The notes beneath the pieces were generated by a model, which was given only the letters and a program-made list of their open reading frames with translations, made no database searches and was not told the DNA's origin. Of a stretch of DNA of 64,000 bases, positions 19,036 through 28,615 are shown piece by piece. The first letter of the stretch is position 1. Every line of letters starts with the position of its first letter. A program made the position numbers and the translations under genes. Source of the DNA: Gilliamella sp. App6-5 (GTDB lineage Bacteria > Pseudomonadota > Gammaproteobacteria > Enterobacterales > Orbaceae); NCBI RefSeq assembly GCF_001690525.1, contig NZ_LZGT01000069.1, positions 1-64,000 of the forward strand. The letters run 5' to 3'.

Positions 19036-21294
19036 ATGGTATCGATTAGAGGCGCACACCAACATGGTGAAGAACATTATTCGCTTACTCAATTTGATGT
19101 TGAGCAATGGATAAAACAAGAGTTGTTATTAACCAATCCAACATCTTATCAAAAGTTTAGAGAGGTTTGGGGTTTTTGTTTTGAAAACAGTGCAGGTGCA
19201 CCAGAGCAAACTTTTTGTTTCGAAAATGCAATAGAAATGGTCGAGATCTTATCGACACTTAATATGGACATCAATAGTTTATGTGCCGCTTTATTACTGC
19301 CTTTTGTTGATAACAAAATTATTCGTCGAGAAGATATTCCTGAAGATTTTGATCGTGAAATTTCTCATATTATTTCTAACATTGTCAGAATGAAGGAAAT
19401 TCGCCAACTACGAGCAATTCGTAACGGCAATGCGACAGCCGAACAAATTGATAGTATTCGCCGTATGCTACTAGCGATGGTCAATGACTTTCGAAGTGTA
19501 GTGATTAAATTAGCAGAACGTATTACCTATTTACGCAATTTAATTAATGCTCCCCAAGAAGAACAAGTGCTTGCCGCTAAAGAGTGTTTTAACATTTATG
19601 CCCCTTTAGCCAACCGCTTAGGCATAGGTCAATTAAAATGGGAGTTAGAAGATTTCTGCTTCCGTTATTTATATCCGGATGAATATCGTTTGATTGCTAA
19701 AAAATTGCAAGAAAAGCGATTAGATCGTGAATTGTATATCAAGCAATTGGTTCATCATTTACAAGCTTTGATGAATCAAGATCATATCCGCGCTGAGGTT
19801 TATGGTCGCCCTAAGCATATTTATAGTATATGGCGAAAAATGGAGCGTAAACATCTCGAATTCGAAGATCTATATGACATCCGTGCCGTACGGATTATTT
19901 GCGATCGTATTGAGGATTGTTATAATGCATTAGGCATCGTCCATAGCCATTACAAACATATCGCTAAAGAATTTGATGATTATGTCGCTAATCCAAAACC
20001 AAATGGTTATCAATCAATCCATACCGTTGTTTATGGACCACAAGATAAAATAATCGAAATTCAAATCCGTACTGAACAAATGCACAATGATGCTGAACTA
20101 GGCGTTGCCGCTCATTGGAAGTATAAAGAAGGCAGTACCGACAAAATGACCGCTTATGATCAGCGAATTTCTTGGCTGCGTAAATTATTAACATGGCAAC
20201 AAGAGATGTCAGAAAGCGGTGAAATTCAAGAAACCGTTCGCAGTCAAATTTTTGATGATCGCGTTTATGTTTTTACACCGAAAGGCGATGTTGTTGACTT
20301 GCCAGCGGGCTCAACTCCACTTGATTTTGCTTATCATATACACAGTGATGTTGGGCATCGTTGCATTGGTGCTAAAGTTGGTGGTCGAATTGTACCATTT
20401 ACCTACCATTTAAAAATGGGTGATCAAGTTGAAGTCATTACCCAAAAACAACCTAATCCAAGCCGTGACTGGCTAAATCCAAATACTGGATTTGTAAATA
20501 GTAGTCGAGCAAGAGCTAAAATTCAAGCTTGGTTTAAAAAACAAGATCGGCATAAAAATATTGTAGCGGGTCAGCAAATTTTAGAGCACGAGCTTGAACC
20601 TTTAAATATTAGTTTAAAAAATGTTGAAAAGATTTTAATCAATAAATATAACGCTCATTCCTTTGACGAGGTACTAGCTGGTATTGGGAGTGGTGATGTT
20701 AGGATTAATCAATTAGTCAACTTTATCAATGCTCAATTTAACAAACCAACGGCTGAAGAAGAAGATGAAGCTGCCTTAAAACAAATTGCCCAAAAATCGA
20801 ACGCTCAAACCAAAAATACCAATAAGACCGGTAATAAAAAAGGCAGTGAAATTATTATTGAAGGTGTGGGTAATTTAATGTACACCATTGCAAATTGTTG
20901 TCGCCCAATTCCTGGCGATCCCATTGTGGGATTTGTTACTCAAGGGCGGGGTATCTCGATTCATCGAGCTGATTGTGAACAATTGCAAGAACTAAAAAAT
21001 CATGCTCCCGAACGTATTACTCATGCTGTTTGGAACAACAATACTTACTCAAGCTATACCATGGTGGTACAAATTGTTGCTAACGATCGCAGTGGTTTAT
21101 TGCGAGATATTACTACAATTTTGGCCAATGAAAAGGTTAATGTTCTTGGTCTAATTAGTCGCTCGGATATGAAGCAGCAATTAGCGACTATCGATGTTGA
21201 TATGGAAATTTTTGATCAGGATTCGTTAAATCGAGTACTCAATAAAATAAAACAACTACCTGATGTTATTGAAGCCAAACGTTTTCAAGGTTAA
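19036..21294 (+). CDS. relA: GTP pyrophosphokinase RelA
   Basis: RelA makes (p)ppGpp from GTP/GDP and ATP when uncharged tRNA enters the ribosome. The 752 residues follow the family order: degenerate hydrolase domain (no HD..ED; LLPFVDNKII in its place), synthetase domain with GRPKHIYSIWRKM, YDIRAVRII and PNGYQSIHT, TGS domain DRVYVFTPKGDVVDLPAGST, zinc-finger region with CCRPIPGDPIVGF, and the C-terminal ACT domain (NDRSGLLRDITTILAN). The degraded hydrolase site marks it as RelA rather than SpoT. It ends the coaD-rlmD-relA cluster. Confidence 0.97.
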   Translation: MVSIRGAHQHGEEHYSLTQFDVEQWIKQELLLTNPTSYQKFREVWGFCFENSAGAPEQTFCFENAIEMVEILSTLNMDINSLCAALLLPFVDNKIIRREDIPEDFDREISHIISNIVRMKEIRQLRAIRNGNATAEQIDSIRRMLLAMVNDFRSVVIKLAERITYLRNLINAPQEEQVLAAKECFNIYAPLANRLGIGQLKWELEDFCFRYLYPDEYRLIAKKLQEKRLDRELYIKQLVHHLQALMNQDHIRAEVYGRPKHIYSIWRKMERKHLEFEDLYDIRAVRIICDRIEDCYNALGIVHSHYKHIAKEFDDYVANPKPNGYQSIHTVVYGPQDKIIEIQIRTEQMHNDAELGVAAHWKYKEGSTDKMTAYDQRISWLRKLLTWQQEMSESGEIQETVRSQIFDDRVYVFTPKGDVVDLPAGSTPLDFAYHIHSDVGHRCIGAKVGGRIVPFTYHLKMGDQVEVITQKQPNPSRDWLNPNTGFVNSSRARAKIQAWFKKQDRHKNIVAGQQILEHELEPLNISLKNVEKILINKYNAHSFDEVLAGIGSGDVRINQLVNFINAQFNKPTAEEEDEAALKQIAQKSNAQTKNTNKTGNKKGSEIIIEGVGNLMYTIANCCRPIPGDPIVGFVTQGRGISIHRADCEQLQELKNHAPERITHAVWNNNTYSSYTMVVQIVANDRSGLLRDITTILANEKVNVLGLISRSDMKQQLATIDVDMEIFDQDSLNRVLNKIKQLPDVIEAKRFQG

Positions 21295-21306
21295 TTGACA
21301 TGTTAA

Positions 21307-21332
21307 ATTGCCACTTTTTATTTAGTGGCAAT
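21307..21332. terminator. Hairpin between convergent relA and folA
   Basis: A 9-bp perfect stem ATTGCCACT/AGTGGCAAT with an 8-base loop lies between the two convergent stops. Neither side has a long T run, so it is a modest bidirectional terminator candidate. Confidence 0.55.
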
Positions 21333-21345
21333 AGGTTAAGACTTA

Positions 21346-21846
21346 TTATTTTCTTTCTAAAATTTCAAACTGATATGGATAGCTATTTTTATCATCGGCT
21401 TGATGTGCTTCTTGATAAATAACTTGCCATTGCTCAGGCGTATAATCAGGAAAATAAGTATCGCCCTGTAGTTTTGCCTTTATATGTGTTAAATAAAGTC
21501 GATTTACTAAAGGTAACGTCTGCTTATAAATATTACCACCACCAATAATAAACGCTTCATCAATATGCTGTGTTTGAGCTAACAATATCGCGGCATCAAT
21601 TGATGGTACCCAACTTACATTTGGAACCATGTTAGATTCTATGGTTGCTTGCCTTGAAATAATAATATTATGACGTTCTGGTAACGGACGACCAATAGAC
21701 TCAAATGTCTTTCGCCCCATAATAACAGGTTTATTAAGGGTATTTTTTTTAAACCATGCCAAGTCTGCGGGTAAATGCCAAGGCATTTGATTATTTAAGC
21801 CAATTACATGATTATCCGCCATGGCTACAATCATACTTAATATCAT
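21346..21846 (-). CDS. folA: Dihydrofolate reductase
   Basis: FolA reduces dihydrofolate with NADPH. The protein opens MILSMIVAMADNHVIGLNNQ and continues MPWHLPADLAWFKKNTL, VIMGRKTFESIGRPLPERHN and FIIGGGNIY, all standard DHFR elements including the substrate-binding Asp of the PADLAWFK helix. I start at 21846, where an AAAGGA Shine-Dalgarno lies eight bases upstream, giving 166 residues; six further in-frame codons upstream are probably untranslated. The preceding gene ends at 21857, eleven bases upstream of this start, so the pair is likely one transcript. Confidence 0.96.
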   Translation of the reverse strand: MILSMIVAMADNHVIGLNNQMPWHLPADLAWFKKNTLNKPVIMGRKTFESIGRPLPERHNIIISRQATIESNMVPNVSWVPSIDAAILLAQTQHIDEAFIIGGGNIYKQTLPLVNRLYLTHIKAKLQGDTYFPDYTPEQWQVIYQEAHQADDKNSYPYQFEILERK

Positions 21847-21856
21847 ATTCGATCCT

Positions 21857-22921
21857 TTACACATACCCTAAAGATTTTATTCGCAAATTCACATTTTCAG
21901 GAAAGATAGTTTGGCTCCAAAGCCGTTCACTTAAAGAAAGTAATGACTCTTTTTGCCCTGAAACAATCCAATTAGCCAGTGCTGTAGCCACATCAGGGTA
22001 GATTATTGGTTTTGGCGAAGGTAAATTAAGCCAGTATTTGAGTTTGATACAGCTTAAATTTTCCATAACTGTTGCCATATCAAGAGAACGCAAACATTGA
22101 GCATTATAAATTTGTTCAAATTGACCTGATACAGGTTTAGTTAGAATCTTTTTACCAAGCGTCAATGCTTCAGAAATCAATGCAAATCCTGTATTTGAAA
22201 TAATTCCAGAGCAACGCACTAAAGCTTGTGTAAAATTATCACGCCCAAGCGGTTGAAAATTAATATTACTTTGTTGTGATATTTGTTTTATATCTGGATG
22301 AAAACAGATAAACTGGTGCTCCTTAAACTGTTTTAACAATACCGTAATTTCATCTAATGCTTCAAATGGCAAATAGGCGATGATGTTGCCATCCTCGGTT
22401 GGCGCAGTTTCAAAAGTGTCAATCATAGGGGGAATTAGCTTATGCCCAAAATGAAACCAATGTAGGCCAATTGGTTTAGTGACGGGAGCGTAATATTTCA
22501 TAATCACATTTGCGACTAGTCCATATTCTTTTGGTTTAAGATATTGGCAAACTGCTTGATTGCTTATACCTAAACATTCACGATGTTGATGATGTGCAGC
22601 CCAAGCACTTACTGGCTCAAAATCGCTAATTATGCAATCATATTTTGATAAATCAAGCTCACGGACATCTTTAATGAGTCTGAAAGCTCGAATCCGTTGC
22701 ACGGTTTTGCGAAAATTAATTTTACCATTAAGGGTTGCAAACGTGACACCACGATAGGTTTTATAATCACCAAAAGCTTGCATGTCGAAATAGTCTTTAG
22801 GATCGCGGCCACTGAAAATATAATCAACATTCGCACCAGCTTTTTTCAGTGCGTTAGCTAATGTTCTACAGCGACTGACATGACCATTTCCTGTTCCTTG
22901 AACACCAAAGAGAATTTTCAT
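21857..22921 (-). CDS. MJ1255/VC2487-type glycosyltransferase-like protein
   Basis: A 354-residue soluble GT-B fold protein. The N-terminus MKILFGVQGTGNGHVSRCRT is the loop typical of UDP-sugar glycosyltransferases of the MJ1255/VC2487 group, and C-terminal CSGIISNTGFALISEALTLG, GKKILTKPVSGQFEQ is the donor-sugar half. The acceptor is unknown; a cell-envelope or lipid glycosylation role is possible. I use the ATG at 22921 rather than a TTG six codons upstream because the glycine-rich loop normally lies at the very start. folA follows closely on the same strand. Confidence 0.85.
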   Translation of the reverse strand: MKILFGVQGTGNGHVSRCRTLANALKKAGANVDYIFSGRDPKDYFDMQAFGDYKTYRGVTFATLNGKINFRKTVQRIRAFRLIKDVRELDLSKYDCIISDFEPVSAWAAHHQHRECLGISNQAVCQYLKPKEYGLVANVIMKYYAPVTKPIGLHWFHFGHKLIPPMIDTFETAPTEDGNIIAYLPFEALDEITVLLKQFKEHQFICFHPDIKQISQQSNINFQPLGRDNFTQALVRCSGIISNTGFALISEALTLGKKILTKPVSGQFEQIYNAQCLRSLDMATVMENLSCIKLKYWLNLPSPKPIIYPDVATALANWIVSGQKESLLSLSERLWSQTIFPENVNLRIKSLGYV

Positions 22922-23068
22922 ATCTTTATGATTCGTCAATTTAAGTTATACAAATATAATAGCAGAACAGCTTATTATTATGTAAATTATTTTGTATGAT
23001 TAAATGCAACATGATATTAATGATTAGTTGTCATAATTCAACATTGGTTAACGTTATTACTCATTAGT

Positions 23069-23096
23069 CTAAATGAAGCAACAGTGCTTCATTTAG
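23069..23096. promoter_or_regulatory. Perfect 12-bp inverted repeat in a divergent promoter region
   Basis: CTAAATGAAGCA and its complement are separated by ACAG, in the gap between the minus-strand glycosyltransferase (start 22921) and a plus-strand small gene (start 23204). No T run follows on either strand, so an operator is as likely as a terminator. The binding protein is unknown. Confidence 0.45.
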
Positions 23097-23203
23097 TGAC
23101 GATAAATATAGTCTCACTTAAAGTGTATAGATTTTGTATAACTTTGCTTCTTTTTTCAGTACAATAGCCTAAGTAATTGTTAGATGAATAGTGAGATTTG
23201 CAT

Positions 23204-23530
23204 ATGTCATTAAGAATCATCAATAAACAAAATTACCTTATTATTGCATCAGCAATTATTTTCTTTTTATTTGCTGATTCTGCTAGATATTTGACAATCA
23301 CAATCGGCTTATTAGTTACTGTTAATGATATTTCACACCGCATAATTGCTAAGTTAGGCATGAATGAGCATAATGATTGCCATTCTTTATTACAAAAATC
23401 ATCTCATGATTCAGCTTGTACCACTTTTAATCTTCAGTTTTTATCACATTGTGAACTATACCTTACATTTAACTTTGCTCAAAAATATAAAAAGTTTATT
23501 TCTGAATTAAAACTACTAAGAATTGTTTAA
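23204..23530 (+). CDS. Small protein with hydrophobic N-terminus, unknown
   Basis: I do not recognise this 108-residue product. It starts MSLRIINKQNYLIIASAI and has one or two hydrophobic stretches (about residues 11-40) followed by a polar part with three cysteines. In many gammaproteobacteria a small DciA-type (DUF721) gene sits near secM-secA; I could not match this protein to it. A weak ribosome site and AT-rich composition leave open that it is not translated. Confidence 0.4.
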   Translation: MSLRIINKQNYLIIASAIIFFLFADSARYLTITIGLLVTVNDISHRIIAKLGMNEHNDCHSLLQKSSHDSACTTFNLQFLSHCELYLTFNFAQKYKKFISELKLLRIV

Positions 23531-23610
23531 TTAATTTGTATTTTCAATAAAAAATTAGTCGACATATCTATCTTTGCAGTAAAAATTTTTTGTTATTCGT
23601 TTTTATCGCT

Positions 23611-23628
23611 AATCACTAAATAGTGATT
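23611..23628. promoter_or_regulatory. Palindrome upstream of multicopper oxidase
   Basis: An 18-base palindrome, AATCACTA-AA-TAGTGATT, lies 33 bases before the oxidase start. It does not match the CueR box I know. A copper-responsive or other regulator could bind here; this is inferred from position only. Confidence 0.4.
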
Positions 23629-23660
23629 GTTTATCATAAAAAAATGATTATAGGAATATT

Positions 23661-25202
23661 ATGAAACGTCGAAATTTTTTGTTCAATATTACAGCGGCTT
23701 TAAGTGGGATAGCAGTTACAAAAGCTTTTGCCAAAATGGATAATTCAACTATGTCAGGTATGGCTTGTGAAGCCAACTCTGATCAGTGTAAAACAGGTGA
23801 AATGGGAGACATGAATATGAAGATGAATATGGGTAACAAAGTTTCACAAAAATTATTACCGACCTCAGCTTTGCCACAAGGTCTAAATTTACCAGAATTA
23901 ACTCATTTAGAAAATACCAGTAATAAACAAGGTATTTTTGAAGCAATCTTAGAGGCTAAACCCGTTAAGTTAAAGTTAACACAAGATATTACAACAGAAT
24001 TTTGGGCATATAATAGTCATATCCCCGGTCCAGTGATTGAAGCTTTTGAGGGGGATAATGTTAAAATTACTGTTAAAAATAACTTACCACAAGCGACAAC
24101 CGTACATTGGCATGGTTTGCTGATCCCATCTAATCAAGATGGTAATCCACAAGATCAAATTCCTGCTGGAAGTAGCCGAACTTATGAGTTTACTATCCCA
24201 GAAGGGAATGCTGGTACCTATTGGTATCATCCACACGGTCATGAAACCGTAGCAGAACAAGTTGCGCGAGGATTAGCTGGCATATTTATTGTACGCAGCA
24301 AAAACGATCCGCTTGCATTCTTGCCCGAACAACACTGTTTTTTTTCAGATTTAAAATTAACTGATAAAGGCGAAATTGCTGATAATTCAATGGTTGATTG
24401 GATGAATGGTCGAGAAGGACAATTTGTATTAATAAATGGTGCCTATCGTTCCAAAATCACCATAAATACGGCAACAAGGGTACGAGTTTGGAATGCGTGT
24501 TCTGGTCGTTATCTTAATTTATCTATTCCTGGCTGTGATGTTTATTTGGTTGGTACCGATGGAGGGTTAATGTCAGCTCCTGTTTTACTCAATAAACCGC
24601 TGCTATTGTCGCCAGCTGAACGTGCAGAACTTGTCATTTTGCCAAAACAATCTGGTACAGTGTATTTACAATCTATCGGTTACGATCGCGGAAAAATGGG
24701 CAATGTACCACCAGAACAAGATATCATACTTGGAGAATTGGTATTGACACAGTCAAAATCAATGACTATCCCGTCAACCTTACGAGAATTGCCAAAACTA
24801 GGGCACGCCACGACCTATAAATCTATTGAATATACCGAAGTGATGGACATGAAGGAACCGCGTGGTGGCATGCTATTCTTAATTAATGGTAAACGCCATG
24901 ATATGCAAAGGATCGATTTGAAAAGCAAAATTCATGAGGTTGAAGAGTGGACAATTTTCAATAACTCTCATATGGATCACAATTTTCATATACATGGCGC
25001 ACAGTTTATCGTTGTTTCACACGAATTGAATGGTGAAAAAAATCCACCTGAATATGTCGCATTAAAAGACACTATTAATTTACGTCCACATGAAAAGATC
25101 ACCATAAAAATTCAACAAAATATGTCTGGATTACGTATGTATCATTGCCATATTGTTGAACATGAAACGCTCGGTATGATGGGACAATTAATGGTAGAAT
25201 AA
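23661..25202 (+). CDS. Tat-exported multicopper oxidase, CueO-like
   Basis: A 513-residue periplasmic copper oxidase. The N-terminus MKRRNFLFNITAALSGIAVT is a twin-arginine signal, and cofactor-loaded export fits this class. A short Met-rich stretch (about residues 26-58, with MGDMNMKMNMG) may bind Cu(I). Copper ligand motifs are complete: HWHG (about 149), HPHGH (about 190), HNFHIHG (about 440) and, at the end, HCHIVEHETLGMM, containing the His-Cys-His type 1/type 3 bridge and axial Met. CueO itself carries a longer Met-rich insert before the last motif, so this is a related laccase-like enzyme rather than a clear CueO. Likely role: Cu(I) oxidation and copper tolerance. Confidence 0.92.
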   Translation: MKRRNFLFNITAALSGIAVTKAFAKMDNSTMSGMACEANSDQCKTGEMGDMNMKMNMGNKVSQKLLPTSALPQGLNLPELTHLENTSNKQGIFEAILEAKPVKLKLTQDITTEFWAYNSHIPGPVIEAFEGDNVKITVKNNLPQATTVHWHGLLIPSNQDGNPQDQIPAGSSRTYEFTIPEGNAGTYWYHPHGHETVAEQVARGLAGIFIVRSKNDPLAFLPEQHCFFSDLKLTDKGEIADNSMVDWMNGREGQFVLINGAYRSKITINTATRVRVWNACSGRYLNLSIPGCDVYLVGTDGGLMSAPVLLNKPLLLSPAERAELVILPKQSGTVYLQSIGYDRGKMGNVPPEQDIILGELVLTQSKSMTIPSTLRELPKLGHATTYKSIEYTEVMDMKEPRGGMLFLINGKRHDMQRIDLKSKIHEVEEWTIFNNSHMDHNFHIHGAQFIVVSHELNGEKNPPEYVALKDTINLRPHEKITIKIQQNMSGLRMYHCHIVEHETLGMMGQLMVE

Positions 25203-25214
25203 CCTACCTAATAC

Positions 25215-25259
25215 GATTCCCGTTATGGTTTAATTATCATTGAATTAATAGCGGGGATC
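25215..25259 (+). terminator. Hairpin after the multicopper oxidase
   Basis: A 12-bp stem with two wobble pairs (arms 25215-25226 and 25248-25259) lies 13 bases after the oxidase stop and before secM. The T run is poor. It probably separates the oxidase from the secM-secA transcript. Confidence 0.5.
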
Positions 25260-25347
25260 TGTATTATACAAAATCCTTATGACACAATATCTATAAAAAA
25301 TAATAATTGTTTTTCATTTTTGCTAAAAATGCTAATATATCATCATT

Positions 25348-25692
25348 ATGACAATGATGTATTATTGGCAAAAACTCAGCAAAAGCTTGATTATTAAAAC
25401 CGCGTTATCTCACTTATTGTTAGGTGTAGTGGCTGCTGGGTTCAGTTTATGTCAACATGAAGCGCTTCCCTCGGAAGCTTCTGTTTCGCAAATTGGGATT
25501 ATTGCAATTGCATCTATTGTACAAGATCACCTAGAAGTAGAGCGAAAAAAATCACAAACGCTATCACATTTACAAAAACGATGCATCGCAGCGTTTTTTG
25601 TTATACCCAATAGTATTGAACTTTCACCAAGTAAAGTTATTCGGCTATCCCCTTATAACGGCATACGAGCTGGACCTAAAGCTACCGTTTAA
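25348..25692 (+). CDS. secM: Divergent SecM, translation-arrest regulator of secA
   Basis: SecM stalls its own ribosome until it is pulled by the Sec machinery, which exposes the secA start. This 114-residue protein lies directly before secA and matches SecM at two separate places: the signal-peptide core HLLLGVVAAGFSL (E. coli HLLLGMVAASLGL) and the C-terminal GIRAGPKATV (E. coli GIRAGPQRLT). It is much shorter than E. coli SecM (170). In the arrest motif F-x4-WI-x4-GIRAGP, the Phe, Trp and Ile positions appear here as Pro, Arg and Leu (SPSKVIRLSPYNGIRAGP). I use the ATG at 25348; ATGs at 25354 and 25357 are alternatives. No strong Shine-Dalgarno is visible. Confidence 0.88.
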   Translation: MTMMYYWQKLSKSLIIKTALSHLLLGVVAAGFSLCQHEALPSEASVSQIGIIAIASIVQDHLEVERKKSQTLSHLQKRCIAAFFVIPNSIELSPSKVIRLSPYNGIRAGPKATV

Positions 25693-25772
25693 TGAGCTTA
25701 TCACTCAAATAAAACTAATTTTTATATAAGGTTAATTCCTTAAATCCGTATTGAAAAAATAAGAGAAAAGTT

Positions 25773-28496
25773 ATGTTATTAAAATTATTAACAAAAGTAT
25801 TTGGTAGTCGCAATGATCGCGTTTTAAAAACCATGCGTAACCGAGTTGAAAAAATTAATGCACTTGAACCAGCCATGGAAGCATTGTCTGATGAAGAATT
25901 AAAAGCTAAAACCACAGAATTTAAACAAAAGGTTGCTGCTGGTATCCCATTAGATGATATTTTGGAAGAGGCTTTCGCGGTGGTACGCGAAGCAAGTAAG
26001 CGTGTATTTGGTATGCGTCATTTTGATGTGCAGTTAATTGGTGGTATGGTATTAAATGAACGCTGCATTGCCGAAATGCGCACCGGTGAAGGAAAAACCT
26101 TAACGGCAACATTACCTGCCTATTTAAATGCACTAACAGGTAAAGGTGTACACGTTGTTACAGTTAATGATTACTTAGCACAGCGTGATGCAGAAAATAA
26201 TCGTCCATTATTCGAATTTTTAGGATTAACTGTTGGTATTAATTTACCTAATATGCCGCCACACATAAAACGTGAAGCCTACAATGCTGATATCACTTAT
26301 GGTACTAACAATGAATATGGTTTTGATTATCTACGAGATAATATGGTATTTAGCAAAGATGCTCGAGTACAACGTCCATTACATTACGCCTTAGTCGATG
26401 AAGTCGACTCAATTTTAATTGATGAAGCAAGAACGCCATTGATTATTTCAGGTCAGGCCGAAGATAGTTCTGAAAGATATATTAGTATTGATAAAATCAT
26501 TCCTTATTTAACTCGCCAAGAAAAAGAAGACTCTGAACAGTTTCAAGGGGATGGAGATTTTTCCATTGATGAAAAATCACGCCAAGTTAATTTAACCGAG
26601 CGTGGATTGGTTAAAGTTGAAGAACTATTGATTAAACAAGGCATCATGAAAGGCGATGAATCGCTTTATGCGCCAAGTAATATTGTTCTAATGCATCACG
26701 TTAATGCAGCCCTACGTGCTCATCACTTATTTCATCGCGACGTTGACTATATTGTTAAAGATAACGAAATAGTTATCGTGGACGAACATACTGGTCGAAC
26801 CATGGATGGTCGTCGTTGGTCTGATGGTTTACACCAAGCGGTTGAAGCAAAAGAGCATGTTAAAATCCAAAATGAGAATCAGACACTGGCTTCAATTACG
26901 TTCCAAAACTATTTCCGTTTATACGAAAAATTAGCGGGGATGACAGGTACTGCTGATACTGAAGCATTTGAATTTAATCAAATTTATGGATTGGATACGA
27001 TTGTTATTCCAACAAATCGCCCAATGCAACGAAAAGATCAATCTGACCTTGTCTATATGACTGAAAAGGAAAAGATTAACGCGATTGTTACTGATGTACA
27101 AGAATGTGTAAAACGCGGTCAACCCGTTTTAGTTGGGACAGCATCAATCGAAAAGTCAGAACTAGTTTCACAAGCATTTAAAAAAGCCGGCATTAAACAC
27201 AATGTGCTAAATGCTAAATTCCATGCTCAAGAAGCTGAAATCATTGCTAATGCTGGGAGTAAAGGTGCCGTTACCATTGCAACTAACATGGCTGGGCGCG
27301 GTACTGATATTATGCTGGGTGGAAATTGGCAAAGTGATGTAGCTAAAATTGAAAATCCAACGCAAGAAGATATCGAAAAAGCGAAACAAGTTTGGCAAAC
27401 AAAACACGAAGAAGTGATTGCATTAGGTGGGCTTTATATTTTAGGTACAGAGCGTCATGAATCGCGTCGTATCGACAACCAGTTACGTGGTCGTGCTGGT
27501 CGTCAAGGTGACCCCGGTGCTTCACGTTTTTACCTATCACTTGAAGATCCATTGATGCGAATCTTCGCCTCTGAACGTGTGGGGAACATGATGCGTAAAC
27601 TGGGCATGAAAGAGGGAGAGGCCATTGAACATCCATGGGTAACTAAAGCCATTGCCAATGCACAAAAGAAAGTTGAAAGTCGCAACTTTGATATTCGTAA
27701 ACAACTTCTTGAATATGATGATGTTGCTAACGAACAACGTAAAGTAATTTATCGTGAACGAAACAGTTTACTTGATAATGCCGACATAAAAGATACCATT
27801 GATTCAATCCGAGGTGATGTATTTAATACACTCATTGACCAATACATACCACCACAATCAATTGAAGAAATGTGGAATATCCCTGGACTTGAAGCCGCGC
27901 TAAAAACAGACTTTGATTTGGATTTACCCATCGCCAAATGGTTAGATGAAGAGCAGAACCTACATGAGGAAACATTGCGCGAGCGTATCTTACAAATGGC
28001 ACAAGAAAGATATTTAGAAAAGGAAAATACTGCTGGTGCTGAAGCATTTAGGCACTTTGAAAAAAGTGTCATGCTACAAACACTTGATACGCTTTGGAAA
28101 GAACACTTAGCTGCTATGGATTATTTACGTCAAGGTATTCATTTACGTGGTTACGCACAAAAAGATCCAAAACAAGAATATAAACGCGAGTCCTTTAATA
28201 TGTTTGCTGGCATGTTAGAATCGTTAAAATATGATGTTATTGGTATTTTAAGTCGTGTGCAAATTCGCTCACAAGAAGAAGTAGATGAAGCAGAACGTCA
28301 GCGTCTTGCTGAAATGGAAAAACTAATGGCTAAACAACAAGCTAGTCATGAATCTGTGACCACCATGAATGGTGAGGGTGAAGATCAGACGGCAACACAG
28401 CCAGTAGTACGAACTCAAGCTAAAGTTGGACGTAATGATCCATGTCCTTGTGGTTCAGGTAAAAAATATAAACATTGTCATGGTGCTGTTCAGTAA
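25773..28496 (+). CDS. secA: Preprotein translocase ATPase SecA
   Basis: SecA is the motor that drives proteins through SecYEG. The 907 residues compare with 901 in E. coli. Visible are Walker A MRTGEGKT (about residue 102), [15 protein letters not shown], the DEVD Walker B ([15 protein letters not shown]), [27 protein letters not shown] and the C-terminal zinc-binding tail [14 protein letters not shown]. The Shine-Dalgarno AAGAGAAAAG lies before the ATG. The 80 bases after secM contain a short TAAGG/CCTTA inverted repeat (25727-25742) but no hairpin that clearly covers the secA ribosome site, unlike the classic E. coli arrangement. mutT follows after a terminator. Confidence 0.98.
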   Translation: MLLKLLTKVFGSRNDRVLKTMRNRVEKINALEPAMEALSDEELKAKTTEFKQKVAAGIPLDDILEEAFAVVREASKRVFGMRHFDVQLIGGMVLNERCIAEMRTGEGKTLTATLPAYLNALTGKGVHVVTVNDYLAQRDAENNRPLFEFLGLTVGINLPNMPPHIKREAYNADITYGTNNEYGFDYLRDNMVFSKDARVQRPLHYALVDEVDSILIDEARTPLIISGQAEDSSERYISIDKIIPYLTRQEKEDSEQFQGDGDFSIDEKSRQVNLTERGLVKVEELLIKQGIMKGDESLYAPSNIVLMHHVNAALRAHHLFHRDVDYIVKDNEIVIVDEHTGRTMDGRRWSDGLHQAVEAKEHVKIQNENQTLASITFQNYFRLYEKLAGMTGTADTEAFEFNQIYGLDTIVIPTNRPMQRKDQSDLVYMTEKEKINAIVTDVQECVKRGQPVLVGTASIEKSELVSQAFKKAGIKHNVLNAKFHAQEAEIIANAGSKGAVTIATNMAGRGTDIMLGGNWQSDVAKIENPTQEDIEKAKQVWQTKHEEVIALGGLYILGTERHESRRIDNQLRGRAGRQGDPGASRFYLSLEDPLMRIFASERVGNMMRKLGMKEGEAIEHPWVTKAIANAQKKVESRNFDIRKQLLEYDDVANEQRKVIYRERNSLLDNADIKDTIDSIRGDVFNTLIDQYIPPQSIEEMWNIPGLEAALKTDFDLDLPIAKWLDEEQNLHEETLRERILQMAQERYLEKENTAGAEAFRHFEKSVMLQTLDTLWKEHLAAMDYLRQGIHLRGYAQKDPKQEYKRESFNMFAGMLESLKYDVIGILSRVQIRSQEEVDEAERQRLAEMEKLMAKQQASHESVTTMNGEGEDQTATQPVVRTQAKVGRNDPCPCGSGKKYKHCHGAVQ

Positions 28497-28566
28497 GGTA
28501 AAAATTTAGTATCATCACACAAAATTGGTGATTAAAACGTCGATTAGGATCGGCAATAAATTGAAA

Positions 28567-28595
28567 TAGGGAAAGTTGCAGCTTTCCCTAATTTT
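28567..28595 (+). terminator. Terminator between secA and mutT
   Basis: A perfect 9-bp stem TAGGGAAAG/CTTTCCCTA with a six-base loop is followed by a T-rich stretch, 70 bases after the secA stop. Confidence 0.82.
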
Positions 28596-28615
28596 ACTCA
28601 TAGGCAAATAGAATT

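Noticed and set aside
23204-23530. DciA (DUF721) assignment for the small gene before the oxidase
   Set aside because: Position near secA made it tempting, but the hydrophobic N-terminus and sequence do not fit DciA.
27343-28072. Several minus-strand open frames inside secA
   Set aside because: They are antisense shadows of a highly conserved gene, without ribosome sites or family features.
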